Shown: piece by piece, positions 18,303-26,542 of the stretch
Position numbering within the stretch: the stretch's first letter is position 1
Layout of the letters: the number at the start of each line of letters is the position of its first letter
Origin: Neorhizobium sp. UBA3556
GTDB lineage: Bacteria; Pseudomonadota; Alphaproteobacteria; Rhizobiales; Rhizobiaceae
Length of the DNA stretch: 64,000 nt
Direction: 5' to 3'
Assembly: GCA_002376235.1 (NCBI GenBank)
Contig: DFNX01000017.1
Coordinates: 1 to 64,000 of the forward strand
The notes under the pieces: generated by a model
The model's database searches: none
What the model saw: the letters and a program-made list of their open reading frames with translations, nothing else
Told to the model about the DNA's origin: nothing
Program-made: the position numbers and the translations under genes

Positions 18303-18970
18303 CGTTTCCCCCGGCTGAAGTGTTTTTCAAGACGCGCCACTACGGCGACCATGGGCCAGAGCAGCGCGATATAAATCAGCGCTGCACCGATCAGGGGCGT
18401 CGGGTTTGCATTCAGTGCCTGTGCTTGCGTCGCCTGTTTCAACAGGTCCGGCATGGCGACAACCGACGCAAGCGCGGTGTCCTTCATGACGTTTATGCAG
18501 TTGTTGGTCAGCGGCGGAATGACGATGCGGACTGCCTGGGGTAGAATGATATCGACCATTGTGTTGCGGTTGGAAAGGCCGAGCGCGGCGGACGCTTCGA
18601 ATTGCCCGTGGGGAACAGCCTCGATGCCAGCGCGGAAGATTTCGGCGGTATAGGCGGCTGAGACCAAAGATAGCGCGGTGACAGCAGACAGGAATGGTGA
18701 CAACCGGATGCCGACGAACGGAAGCGCGTAATAGACGACGATCAAGAGCACAAGCAACGGGATCGACCTGAAGATGTCGATGTAGATCCGGATCAGCAGT
18801 GTCAAAGCGGTCGGGGCATAAAGGCGTGCCACCGCCAAAAACAAACCGCCGACAAGACCGCAAAGGATGCTGGTGATGCCGATCTGAATGGTGACAACTA
18901 GCCCCCAAAGCAGCTGGGGCAGGCTGTTGAGAAATACCGGAACGTTGAAGAAGGTATTGATGAGGTTCAT
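18299..18970 (-). CDS. Polar amino acid ABC transporter permease
   Basis: 223 residues from ATG 18970 (MNLINTFFNVPVFLNSL). HisM/GlnP-type membrane subunit with about five helices and the EAA-type loop FRAGIEAVPHGQFEASAALG. Only one permease gene is present, so a homodimer is expected. A longer in-frame extension to 19111 is Arg/Pro-rich and overlaps the gap after the binding-protein gene; I judge it non-coding. Confidence 0.9.
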   Translation of the reverse strand: MNLINTFFNVPVFLNSLPQLLWGLVVTIQIGITSILCGLVGGLFLAVARLYAPTALTLLIRIYIDIFRSIPLLVLLIVVYYALPFVGIRLSPFLSAVTALSLVSAAYTAEIFRAGIEAVPHGQFEASAALGLSNRNTMVDIILPQAVRIVIPPLTNNCINVMKDTALASVVAMPDLLKQATQAQALNANPTPLIGAALIYIALLWPMVAVVARLEKHFSRGKR

Positions 18971-19034
18971 GCCGGACAGGCTCCCTTGGCAATCTGGCGG
19001 GACATGAGTGGTCCCGCCGGATGCAGTGCAAGCC

Positions 19035-19832
19035 TTACTTGGCCTTCGGCATGTCAAGGACTGCAACGGTCGAGGTCGTGTCCTCGGCCTTTGCGCCGAA
19101 CCAAGTTTCATGCAGCTTTGCGATGAAGCCTTCGCCCTTCAGCGTGGTGATGACCGCGTTGACCTCTGTGGCCAGTGGATCGCCCTTGTTGAACATGATC
19201 GAGTATTTTTCGCCCGTCGGAATGCGCTCGACAACCTTCAGCTCCGGCTTGTCCTTGGCGTAGTAAAGCAGCGCCGGAATATCGGAGATATAGCCGTCGA
19301 CACGGCCGGCAACGAGATCGAGCATGGCGGGCTGCAAGCCCTCGAACTTGCGGATTTCGCCAAGCTTGTACTCACCTTTATGGCCTTCTGCCCACATATC
19401 GCCTGTCGATCCCGTATCGACGCCGACGACCTTGCCGCTCATATCCTTGAGACCGGTGATGCCGGAAGCGGCAGTCACAGTCAAAGACTGGTCGCTGTCG
19501 TAATAGGGTTGGGCGAAGCTAACGGATGCCAAGCGCTTTTCAGTGATGGTGATCGAAGAAATAGCCATGTTGATGCGGCCGGACTGAACAGCAGGAAATA
19601 GACCGTTGAACGGTGTGTTGACGAACTCCACCGACTTGCCGAGACGCTTGGCGATTTCGTTGACAAGATCGACTTCGAAGCCAACGACCTTGCCGCTGGC
19701 ATCTTGGAATTCCCATGGGACGTTGCCGATATTGGCACCGACCGTCAGATCGGCGGCATGAACGTTGAACACGCCGAGTGCTGAGACCAGCCCGGCGACA
19801 AATGTGCTTTTGATGCTAGAACCGTGAAGCAT
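19035..19832 (-). CDS. Amino-acid-type ABC transporter substrate-binding protein
   Basis: 265 residues with a Sec signal (GLVSALGVFNVHAA) cleaved near residue 26. Family 3 solute-binding signature: GFEVDLVNEIAKRLGKSVEF, then FNGLFPAVQSGRINMAISSI and YYDSDQSLTV. It is the first gene of the importer/hydantoinase operon, just downstream of a nested palindromic operator and facing a GntR regulator. The pocket lacks enough recognisable detail to name the ligand. Confidence 0.9.
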   Translation of the reverse strand: MLHGSSIKSTFVAGLVSALGVFNVHAADLTVGANIGNVPWEFQDASGKVVGFEVDLVNEIAKRLGKSVEFVNTPFNGLFPAVQSGRINMAISSITITEKRLASVSFAQPYYDSDQSLTVTAASGITGLKDMSGKVVGVDTGSTGDMWAEGHKGEYKLGEIRKFEGLQPAMLDLVAGRVDGYISDIPALLYYAKDKPELKVVERIPTGEKYSIMFNKGDPLATEVNAVITTLKGEGFIAKLHETWFGAKAEDTTSTVAVLDMPKAK

Positions 19833-19870
19833 TCGAGAACCCCTTGTTATATGTTTTAAGCCAATCTACG

Positions 19871-19901
19871 TTGGTCTAACTGGTCAGACCAGTCCGACCA
19901 A
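19871..19901. promoter_or_regulatory. Nested palindromic operator between the ABC operon and the GntR gene
   Basis: The 31 bp read TTGGTC-taa-CTGGTC-a-GACCAG-tcc-GACCAA. Two inverted-repeat pairs are arranged symmetrically around the A at 19886; the inner pair (19880-19892) is a perfect 13-bp palindrome. TGGTCnGACCA-like cores fit FadR-subfamily GntR operators. It lies 38 bp before the binding-protein start and 85 bp before the regulator start, so one regulator could control both. Confidence 0.75.
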
Positions 19902-19986
19902 AAAAGCACGCGCTTTTAGGCTTTGCAAGATGTAATAAAAAAATACATCAGAATTGCCGGGGCCGCTTTCAGGTAACAGGGATCGA

Positions 19987-20682
19987 ATGCTCAACAAAAC
20001 GCTTGTTCCACAGTCAGTTGCCCGCGAAATCCAGGCCATGATTCACGCCGGGCAATTGAAGGCAGGCGAAAAAATCCCTTCGCAACGCGAGTTTTCGCAA
20101 AAATTTGGTATAAGCCGGGCGTCGCTACGTGAGGCACTCCTGACGCTTGAGACATTGGGGTTGCTAAAAACGGAAGCCGGGCGCGGAACATTCGTGGCTG
20201 CGGGTGATGGAGCGGTTGGCCAATCGGGCAATATGGCGCCTTGGCGCTATTCTGAAAGCTATTCCGTCTTCGATGTCTTCCAAACCCGCATCCTGCTCGA
20301 AGGTGAAATCGCGCGACTTTCCGCCGGGCGGCTGTCTCAAAGACAGCTGGAGAAGATGGAGCAGGCTACCAAGACCATGGAAGATTGTTGGGCCAGTCAG
20401 GATTTGCTCGCGAATGTCGATGCCGATCTGGAGTTTCATGGCACCATCGTGTCTGCCTGCTCCAACACCATGCTGAAGGCGCTTTACCAGACCGTACGGG
20501 ATCAGGTCACTGAGACCCAGCGCCAGCCAATCCCGATGACGGACCCGGAAAGAATGCGGCAATCCATTGCAGAGCACCGCCGCATCATTGCCGCTCTGAG
20601 GGCCAATGACGGATATGAGGCGCGCAGGGAAATGGAGGCGCATATCCGCAATACTGCACGCTGCGCGGGATTACAGCCATAA
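19987..20682 (+). CDS. GntR-family transcriptional regulator, FadR (FCD) subfamily
   Basis: About 231 residues from ATG 19987 (MLNKTLVPQSVAREI). An N-terminal winged HTH (KIPSQREFSQKFGISRASLR, then RGTFVAAG) is followed by an all-helical FCD ligand domain. The metal/ligand residues probably include the Asp and His of DADLEFHGTIV and the later histidine in SIAEHRRIIAAL. Divergent from the ABC/hydantoinase operon, with the nested palindrome between them, so it is the likely repressor of that operon, responding to the substrate or a pathway intermediate. Confidence 0.87.
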   Translation: MLNKTLVPQSVAREIQAMIHAGQLKAGEKIPSQREFSQKFGISRASLREALLTLETLGLLKTEAGRGTFVAAGDGAVGQSGNMAPWRYSESYSVFDVFQTRILLEGEIARLSAGRLSQRQLEKMEQATKTMEDCWASQDLLANVDADLEFHGTIVSACSNTMLKALYQTVRDQVTETQRQPIPMTDPERMRQSIAEHRRIIAALRANDGYEARREMEAHIRNTARCAGLQP

Positions 20683-20837
20683 GTGAAGAAAGACACCGTA
20701 TGTGCGGAGCCGAAGGGCCAGGCTCTTTGCCAGCTCTGAGGTCCACTATGCCCTCGTTGCCTCCAAGATATGTCGCTCCCTCGCCAGATGGATGTAAGTC
20801 GTGGGTTGCGGGTACAACTCCGTTCACGGCGAGCCCG

Positions 20838-20873
20838 AACCCTTCAGATGCGATTTTCCACATCTGAAGGGTT
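20838..20873. terminator. Strong 13-bp perfect hairpin downstream of the GntR gene
   Basis: AACCCTTCAGATG (20838-20850) and CATCTGAAGGGTT (20861-20873) are perfectly complementary with a 10-base loop. It lies 155 bp past the regulator's stop and before an IS6-type remnant. There is no long T run, so it may be a bidirectional terminator or a leftover of a mobile element. Confidence 0.45.
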
Positions 20874-21003
20874 TGATCGTTATGCTGCTTCCCAGACCTG
20901 GTTCAAAATCTTGGCCGCAAGCGCAGTCTTATCTTGAGCATGAAACGACCGTATTGATTGGCACGATACGAAACCTCGAAGCGATTGCTGATCAGGCTAC
21001 CAA

Positions 21004-21130
21004 ACAAAGCAAGGCATGCCGCCTAAACGGATCATCACCGACAAGCTACCTTCGTACCGTGCGACCAAGCGGGGCATTATGCCAGTTCTGGAGCACAGGT
21101 CCTACAAGGGTCTCCGCAATCGAGCCCGAA
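21004..21130 (+). pseudogene. IS6-family transposase fragment
   Basis: A short piece of the DDE core of IS6/IS26-like transposases reads KQGMPPKRIITDKLPSYR, then the segment around LEHRSYKGLRNRA. The similarity stops abruptly after NRA, and upstream sequence is no longer recognisable. Only about 40 codons remain. It marks the left border of the IclR/GH105/TRAP module. The rest of the 20683-21228 gap holds a hairpin (separate entry) and nothing else that I can identify. Confidence 0.7.
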
Positions 21131-21228
21131 TTCGCATCTGCCGTCAAAAATCTTTTTGTTCCACCGCGCCAAAAACGCTCCGCCCTTGCCGCCCACATTC
21201 ATCGCATTCGCGTAATCCCGTACGGAGA

Positions 21229-22017
21229 TTAACCGGTAAAGCCGAGGCTTTTCGAAGCAGTCTGTCCGGCATCCAGCAGCATCCGCACATAAGTGGATTT
21301 TCGTGCCGGGTCGAAGCGGAATAACGGGAATGAGACGCTGATCGCCGCGATCGACTTTCCCAGATGATCGCGGATCGGGACGGCCATACAGCGCACGCCC
21401 ACCTCGCTTTCCTCGAGTTCCTCCGAATAGCCATCTTCGCGGATGCGGATCAGTTGCTCGCGGAGTGTCGCTTCATCGGTAATCGTTTTGGGCGCCAGTT
21501 TCTCGAATGTCATCTTCGACAGGCGCTCGTCGATTTCCGTTTCATCGCGGAAGGCCAAAAGTGCCTTGCCAAGCGAGGTACTGTGCAGCGGGTTACGCTT
21601 GCCGAGCGGCGAGTTCATCGACAGGCTATATATGCTGTCGTATTTGTGAATGTAGGCTACGCGCTGTTCCCGATCATCCATGACGCCAAGATTGATGGAC
21701 TCACCGGTCTCACGCGACAAAACGCCCATGGCGCGGTCGGCAACCTGCAGCAGATGTGTCTGGCCGCGCAATGTGCGCGCACCAAGGCCGAACAGTTTGA
21801 GAGTCAGCCGGTACTTTTCGGTTTCCTCCTCCTGCTCGGCATAGCCGAGATCAACCATGGTCTGAAGCAATCGGTGTGTGGTTGCCTTCGAGGTCATCGC
21901 TCGTTGGGCAATATCGCCAAGACTGGACCGACCTTCTTCCGCCAGCGTTTCGAGCACCGAGAAGACCTTTAGAACCGCAGCGACATTATCGGATTTGTTG
22001 CGGGAAGCGTCGGACAT
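21229..22017 (-). CDS. IclR-family transcriptional regulator (KdgR-like)
   Basis: 262 residues from ATG 22017 (MSDASRNKSDNVAAVL). An N-terminal winged HTH (SLGDIAQRAMTSKATTHRLL) is followed by an IclR effector domain (INLGVMDDREQRVAYIHKYD, GVRCMAVPIRD). Members of this family often repress uronate or pectin-derived sugar catabolism. It is divergent from the GH105/TRAP operon, with two matching GAATTGYATTC sites in the shared intergenic region, so it probably controls itself and that operon. The inducer is unknown. Confidence 0.88.
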   Translation of the reverse strand: MSDASRNKSDNVAAVLKVFSVLETLAEEGRSSLGDIAQRAMTSKATTHRLLQTMVDLGYAEQEEETEKYRLTLKLFGLGARTLRGQTHLLQVADRAMGVLSRETGESINLGVMDDREQRVAYIHKYDSIYSLSMNSPLGKRNPLHSTSLGKALLAFRDETEIDERLSKMTFEKLAPKTITDEATLREQLIRIREDGYSEELEESEVGVRCMAVPIRDHLGKSIAAISVSFPLFRFDPARKSTYVRMLLDAGQTASKSLGFTG

Positions 22018-22036
22018 ATATGGCTCCAGAAAAAAT

Positions 22037-22049
22037 AGAATTGCATTCT
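22037..22049. promoter_or_regulatory. Candidate IclR operator next to the regulator gene
   Basis: AGAATTGCATTCT is an inverted repeat (AGAAT-TGC-ATTCT) 20 bp upstream of the IclR start. Its core matches the site at 22207-22219 on the other side of the same intergenic region. Confidence 0.55.
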
Positions 22050-22196
22050 GGAAATATTGTCTGTCGCTGTCAATCCGGGAGCTACTGGAATGTGCCGCAA
22101 AAAGGCTAGAAAAGACAGAGTTCTTGCGGTTTGAAAGGTTTGGAGCGATAAATTCCGAGCTCCCATTGCATTTCATTTTTTTGTATGTTTCCTGTC

Positions 22197-22219
22197 ATTC
22201 CGGAATGGAATTGTATTCC
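22197..22219. promoter_or_regulatory. Candidate IclR operator next to the GH105 gene
   Basis: ATTCCGGAAT (22197-22206, a perfect palindrome) directly abuts GGAATTGTATTCC (22207-22219). The second half has the same GAATTGYATTC core as the site at 22037-22049. It lies 50-70 bp upstream of the GH105 start, a normal place for a repressor site. Confidence 0.55.
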
Positions 22220-22268
22220 GATTTTATGTTCGGACAAGGAGGTCCGGCATTTCTGGAGGGAAATACCT

Positions 22269-23393
22269 TTGACTATGCATCCCCTTTTGCAGCAGAAAGA
22301 ACGCTTCATCGCTCGTGACGAAGTCCGTGAGTTGATCGATCGTCTGACGAATAATCTGATCAATATTGAAGATGAGACGGGCGAATTCCTCCTCCGCCTT
22401 GAAGACGGCCGGGTCATCGACACCAAGGGCTGGGCAGGTTGGGAATGGACCCACGGCATCGGTCTTTATGGCCTGTTCAAATATTACGAACTGACCGCGG
22501 ACAAAAATGCGTTTGCAATCATCAATGACTGGTTCAAGGCGCGCTTGGCCGAAGGGACACCGACCAAGAACATCAATACGGTTGCGCCTTTCCTAACACT
22601 CGCCAATCTCTACGAGCACACGCGCGACCACACTTTCATTCCCTATCTGGAACGCTGGGCTGACTGGGTGATGTATGAAATGCCGCGTACCCGTGAAGGC
22701 GGCCTGCAGCACATCGTCTACAACAGCGTCAATGACCAGCAGATGTGGGATGACACGCTGATGATGAGCGTGCTGCCGCTCGCCAAGATCGGCATGCTGC
22801 TCAACCGTCCGGAATATGTAGAGGAAGCCAAGTACCAGTTCCTGCTGCACACGCAGTATCTGGCCGATCGTGAAACCGGCATCTGGTTCCACGGCTGGAC
22901 CTTTGACGGCAACCACAACTTTGCCAAGGCTCTCTGGGCACGCGGCAACAGCTGGATCACCATTGCCATCCCGGAATTCATCGAGATCGTCGGCCTGAAG
23001 GAAGGTGATGCGCTGCGCCGCCACCTGATTTCCACGCTCGAGCGTCAGGCACAGGCACTTGCCGAGTTCCAGGACGAGTCAGGTCTGTGGCACACTCTCG
23101 TCAACGACAAGACCAGCTATCTGGAAGCATCGGCGACTGCCGGCTTTGCCTATGGCCTCTTGAAGGCGGCCCGCAAGCGCTACATCGGCGAAGAGTATGC
23201 TGATATCGCGGATCGCGCCGTGCAGGGCATCATCAAAAACATCAATGCCGATGGCGAGCTTCTTCAGGTGTCCTTCGGCACCGCCATGGGCTCTGACCTC
23301 GATTTTTACCGCAATATCAAATTGACCTCGATGCCATACGGCCAGGCCATGGCGATGCTTTGCCTGTCGGAATATCTGCGCAGTTACATTTGA
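22269..23393 (+). CDS. GH105 unsaturated rhamnogalacturonyl/glucuronyl hydrolase
   Basis: About 374 residues, (alpha/alpha)6-barrel of the YteR/YesR family, which removes unsaturated uronic acid from the non-reducing end of oligosaccharides made by polysaccharide lyases. Visible features are GWAGWEWTHGIGLYG, the WDDTLMMSVLPLAKIG segment holding the likely catalytic Asp, and WFHGWTFDGNHNFAKALWARGN. No signal peptide, so it is cytoplasmic. I prefer the TTG at 22269, eight bases after GGAGGG; the ATG at 22275 is also possible. It leads an operon with a TRAP transporter, which presumably brings in the disaccharide or the uronate. GH105 is clear; the exact glycan is not. Confidence 0.87.
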   Translation: MTMHPLLQQKERFIARDEVRELIDRLTNNLINIEDETGEFLLRLEDGRVIDTKGWAGWEWTHGIGLYGLFKYYELTADKNAFAIINDWFKARLAEGTPTKNINTVAPFLTLANLYEHTRDHTFIPYLERWADWVMYEMPRTREGGLQHIVYNSVNDQQMWDDTLMMSVLPLAKIGMLLNRPEYVEEAKYQFLLHTQYLADRETGIWFHGWTFDGNHNFAKALWARGNSWITIAIPEFIEIVGLKEGDALRRHLISTLERQAQALAEFQDESGLWHTLVNDKTSYLEASATAGFAYGLLKAARKRYIGEEYADIADRAVQGIIKNINADGELLQVSFGTAMGSDLDFYRNIKLTSMPYGQAMAMLCLSEYLRSYI

Positions 23394-23455
23394 GGTTAAA
23401 AGGCAAGCGATAACAATCGCTTGTCTATATTTACCGAGGAGAAAAGGGTAGGAAA

Positions 23456-24448
23456 ATGAAGAAATTTGCTTTTGCCTTGGCTTTGGCCGCCAGCACCGTG
23501 ATGTTCATGGGCGGGGCCGAGGCCGCCGATGTCAACTTGCGTTTTGCCTATGCAAGCAACGCGACGCCGACGAAAGAAGCCATGGCCAAGTTCGGCGAGC
23601 TTGTCGAACAGAAGACCAATGGGTCGATCACTGTCAGCTGGTTCCCTGACAGCCAGCTGGGCGGCGAGCGCGAACTCGTTGAAATGGTTCAGGGTGGCCT
23701 TCTCGACATGACCAAGGTCTCCGGTGGCCTTCTGGAAAGCTTCTCGCCGGTCTATGGCGTGTTCTCGGTGCCTTATCTGTTCGATGGCCAGGAACACTTC
23801 TACAAGGTGATGGACGATCCGGCGGTTACCGGGCCGATCTTCAAGGCAACGGAAGCCCAGGGCATGGTCGGCCTGACCTATTATGACTCTGGCGCCCGCA
23901 GCTTCTACACGTCCAAGAAGCCGATCGAAAAAGTGGCAGATCTGAAGGGACTGAAGATCCGCGTTCTGCAGAGCCCGACCCTGATCCGCATGATCCAGCT
24001 TCTGGGTGCTGCTCCGATCGCCATGAGCCAGGACGAGGTTTATACTTCGCTGCAGCAGGGCGTTCTCGATGGCGCTGAAAACAACGAGTTCGCGCTGACG
24101 GTCGCCCGCCACGCCGAAGTCGCCAAATTCTACACCATCGACGTTCATTCCCGCATCCCGGATGTCATGCTGATCAGCACCAAGACGCTTGAAAAGCTGA
24201 CGCCGGAGCAGCGCAAGGCCGTGGAAGACGCCGCCAAGGAGTCGACCGAATATCAGAAGAGCCTGTGGAATGCCGCTGTTGATGCAGCCCGCAAGGAATC
24301 GACCGATAAATTCGGGGTCAAGTTCATCACCCCGGATATCGCCGAATTCCAGAAGGCCGTTCAGCCCATGTATGACGACCTGAAGAACAACAAGGTTCAG
24401 TACCCGGTCTTCGAACAGATCCGGGCGGCAAGCAGTCAGGCAAAATAA
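23456..24448 (+). CDS. dctP: TRAP transporter substrate-binding protein DctP
   Basis: 330 residues with a Sec signal (FALALAASTVMFMGGAEA). DctP family: LRFAYASNATPTKEAMAKFG, the conserved Arg segment LKGLKIRVLQSPTLIRM, and GVLDGAENNEFAL. It binds an organic acid through that arginine and delivers it to DctQM. The gene follows GH105 by 62 bp with GAGG before the start, and its last base overlaps the dctQ ATG. Together with GH105 and the IclR regulator the ligand is likely a uronate or unsaturated uronide. Confidence 0.93.
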   Translation: MKKFAFALALAASTVMFMGGAEAADVNLRFAYASNATPTKEAMAKFGELVEQKTNGSITVSWFPDSQLGGERELVEMVQGGLLDMTKVSGGLLESFSPVYGVFSVPYLFDGQEHFYKVMDDPAVTGPIFKATEAQGMVGLTYYDSGARSFYTSKKPIEKVADLKGLKIRVLQSPTLIRMIQLLGAAPIAMSQDEVYTSLQQGVLDGAENNEFALTVARHAEVAKFYTIDVHSRIPDVMLISTKTLEKLTPEQRKAVEDAAKESTEYQKSLWNAAVDAARKESTDKFGVKFITPDIAEFQKAVQPMYDDLKNNKVQYPVFEQIRAASSQAK

Positions 24449-24960
24449 TGCAAACAATCCGTATCGTTCTCGATCGGGTCACAGGGGGGCTATGCGTAGC
24501 CCTCCTGTCGGCGATGATCGCCATCATAACGTGGCAGGTGTTCAGCCGTTACGCACTGAACGATCCCAGCACGTTTTCTGAAGAATCGCTGCGATTCCTT
24601 GTCATCTGGTTGTCGCTGATCGGATCCGCCTATGTCGCGGGTCAGAACAAGCATATGTCGATGGATCTTCTGAAAGAGTTTCTGGGAGATAAAGCGAAGC
24701 AAAGGCTGCAGATCCTCATCCAGCTCATCTTTATTGCCTTTGCCGTTGCGGTGCTGATCGTCGGTGGCATGCACGCGGTCACGATTGCCGCGTCGCAAAA
24801 GACAGCCGTCTTGCAACTCCCGATGAGCCTGATCTACGCGGCGTTGCCAGTTAGCGGGGTGCTGACAGTGGTCTATGCCCTGCTCAATCTTGTCGATGCA
24901 GTTCTGGGTGGTCCTATCCCGGAACCGGCTGTCGATCAAAACAGCGTCATGGGAGAGTGA
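24448..24960 (+). CDS. dctQ: TRAP transporter small permease DctQ
   Basis: 170 residues, four predicted membrane helices (for example VTGGLCVALLSAMIAIITWQ). The family's conserved segment FSRYALNDPSTFSEESLRF is present. The start overlaps the end of dctP. It couples DctP to the large permease DctM. Confidence 0.92.
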   Translation: MQTIRIVLDRVTGGLCVALLSAMIAIITWQVFSRYALNDPSTFSEESLRFLVIWLSLIGSAYVAGQNKHMSMDLLKEFLGDKAKQRLQILIQLIFIAFAVAVLIVGGMHAVTIAASQKTAVLQLPMSLIYAALPVSGVLTVVYALLNLVDAVLGGPIPEPAVDQNSVMGE

Positions 24961-24961
24961 C

Positions 24962-26260
24962 ATGGCCGCACAATCCAGTCTTATCCTTCTGACGGTTTTT
25001 CTGATCCTCGCCGGCATCGGTGTGCCGCTCGGCCTCAGCATCACGGCGGCGGCGATCTCCGCCATCGTGCTCGTCGCGCCATTCGATATGGCCCTGTTCA
25101 CCACGGCGCAGAAAATGGCCGCAAGCCTGGACAGTTTCTCGCTGCTGGCCGTGCCGTTCTTCGTGCTTTCCGGCGTCATCATGAACAGCGGCGGCATCGC
25201 AATTCGACTGGTGAACTTCGCCAAGCTAATCGCCGGTCGCATGCCTGGCTCCCTGACCCAGACCAATATTGCCGGTAACATGCTGTTCGGCTGCATTTCC
25301 GGTTCGGCTATTGCCGCATCCACCGCCATTGGCGGCGTGATGATCCCCCTGCAGGCGCGGGAAAATTATGACCGCAGCTTTGCCGCGGCAGCCAATATCG
25401 CGTCGGCTCCGACCGGCATGCTGATCCCGCCGACGACAGCGTTCATCATCTACGCCCTGGTCAGCGGCGGCACTTCGATCGGCGCTCTGTTCCTCGGGGG
25501 GGCGGTGGCCGGTTCGCTTTGGGGCATCGGCCTGATGGTGTTGACTTATGTCATCGCAAAAAAGAGGGGCTACGGTGCGGCTGAGCGCTATAACTTTTCT
25601 CAGGCGCTGAAGATTACCATTGAAGCCTTGCCAAGCCTGTTCCTGATCGCCCTGATCATCGGCGGTATCACGCTCGGCATATTCACGGCAGTCGAAGCGT
25701 CGGGCATTGCCGTCATCTACACGATGCTGCTTGCCTTCGTCGTGCACCGTACCGTACCGTTCCGGCAGCTTCCTGCCTTTCTCCTTGAAACGGCGACGAT
25801 GACCGGCGCGATCATGCTACTTCTCGCATCTTCCGCAGCGCTGTCCTTCGCCATGGCCTTTACCGGTCTGCCGGCAGCGATCTCGAGCCTGATCCTCGGA
25901 ATTTCCTCCGACCCGATCATCGTTCTTCTGATCATCAACCTGCTGCTCTTGGTTGTCGGCTGCTTCATGGATATCGGTCCGGCAATCCTGATCTTCACGC
26001 CGATCCTTCTGCCGATCGCGATGAAGGTTGGCATGGATCCGGTCCATTTCGGCGTCGTCATGGTCTACAACCTTGCCATCGGTACGATCACGCCGCCGGT
26101 GGGAACTGGTCTTTATGTCGGTGCAAGCATCGGTAAAGTCAGGGTCGAACATGCGATCAGGGCACTCTTGCCCTTCTACGTCGTGATCTTTGCAATTCTT
26201 CTGCTGATCACCTACGTGCCGCAATTGACCTTGTTCTTGCCGCGTTACTTCGGCTTATAA
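24962..26260 (+). CDS. dctM: TRAP transporter large permease DctM
   Basis: 432 residues from ATG 24962 (MAAQSSLILLTVFLIL), two bases after the dctQ stop. About 12 hydrophobic helices; family motifs include MPGSLTQTNIAGNMLFGCIS, GSAIAASTAIGGVMIP and PPTTAFIIYALVSGGTS. Na+-driven symport of organic acids is known for the family. Last gene of the operon, followed at once by a strong hairpin. Confidence 0.94.
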   Translation: MAAQSSLILLTVFLILAGIGVPLGLSITAAAISAIVLVAPFDMALFTTAQKMAASLDSFSLLAVPFFVLSGVIMNSGGIAIRLVNFAKLIAGRMPGSLTQTNIAGNMLFGCISGSAIAASTAIGGVMIPLQARENYDRSFAAAANIASAPTGMLIPPTTAFIIYALVSGGTSIGALFLGGAVAGSLWGIGLMVLTYVIAKKRGYGAAERYNFSQALKITIEALPSLFLIALIIGGITLGIFTAVEASGIAVIYTMLLAFVVHRTVPFRQLPAFLLETATMTGAIMLLLASSAALSFAMAFTGLPAAISSLILGISSDPIIVLLIINLLLLVVGCFMDIGPAILIFTPILLPIAMKVGMDPVHFGVVMVYNLAIGTITPPVGTGLYVGASIGKVRVEHAIRALLPFYVVIFAILLLITYVPQLTLFLPRYFGL

Positions 26261-26266
26261 GCGATT

Positions 26267-26300
26267 TGACGGGCACGAGATCATTTACTCGTGCCCGTCA
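26267..26300 (+). terminator. Transcription terminator hairpin after dctM
   Basis: TGACGGGCACGAG (26267-26279) pairs perfectly with CTCGTGCCCGTCA (26288-26300), a 13-bp GC-rich stem with an 8-base loop starting 6 bp after the dctM stop. No T run follows. The 240 bp after it (26301-26542) show nothing recognisable. Confidence 0.7.
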
Positions 26301-26542
26301 CAGCCACCCCGCTGGCTTAGTCATATTTCGAAATGGGGGCAGCTTCTATCCGATGAGCCCGCCGATTCCGCCTAGGACACGGATCTGTAATTTGCAGAGC
26401 TTGGCAGTGTTGTCCCTTGAGGGGCCAAGGATCTGTCCGCACTGATGGCTGCAGGCAGCGATCGTGCTGTATCGGGTTTCACAAGGTCGAACGTTGCATT
26501 GAATCGATGCGGGCTTCTGGCGCATCCGGTAACCTTCGCAGA

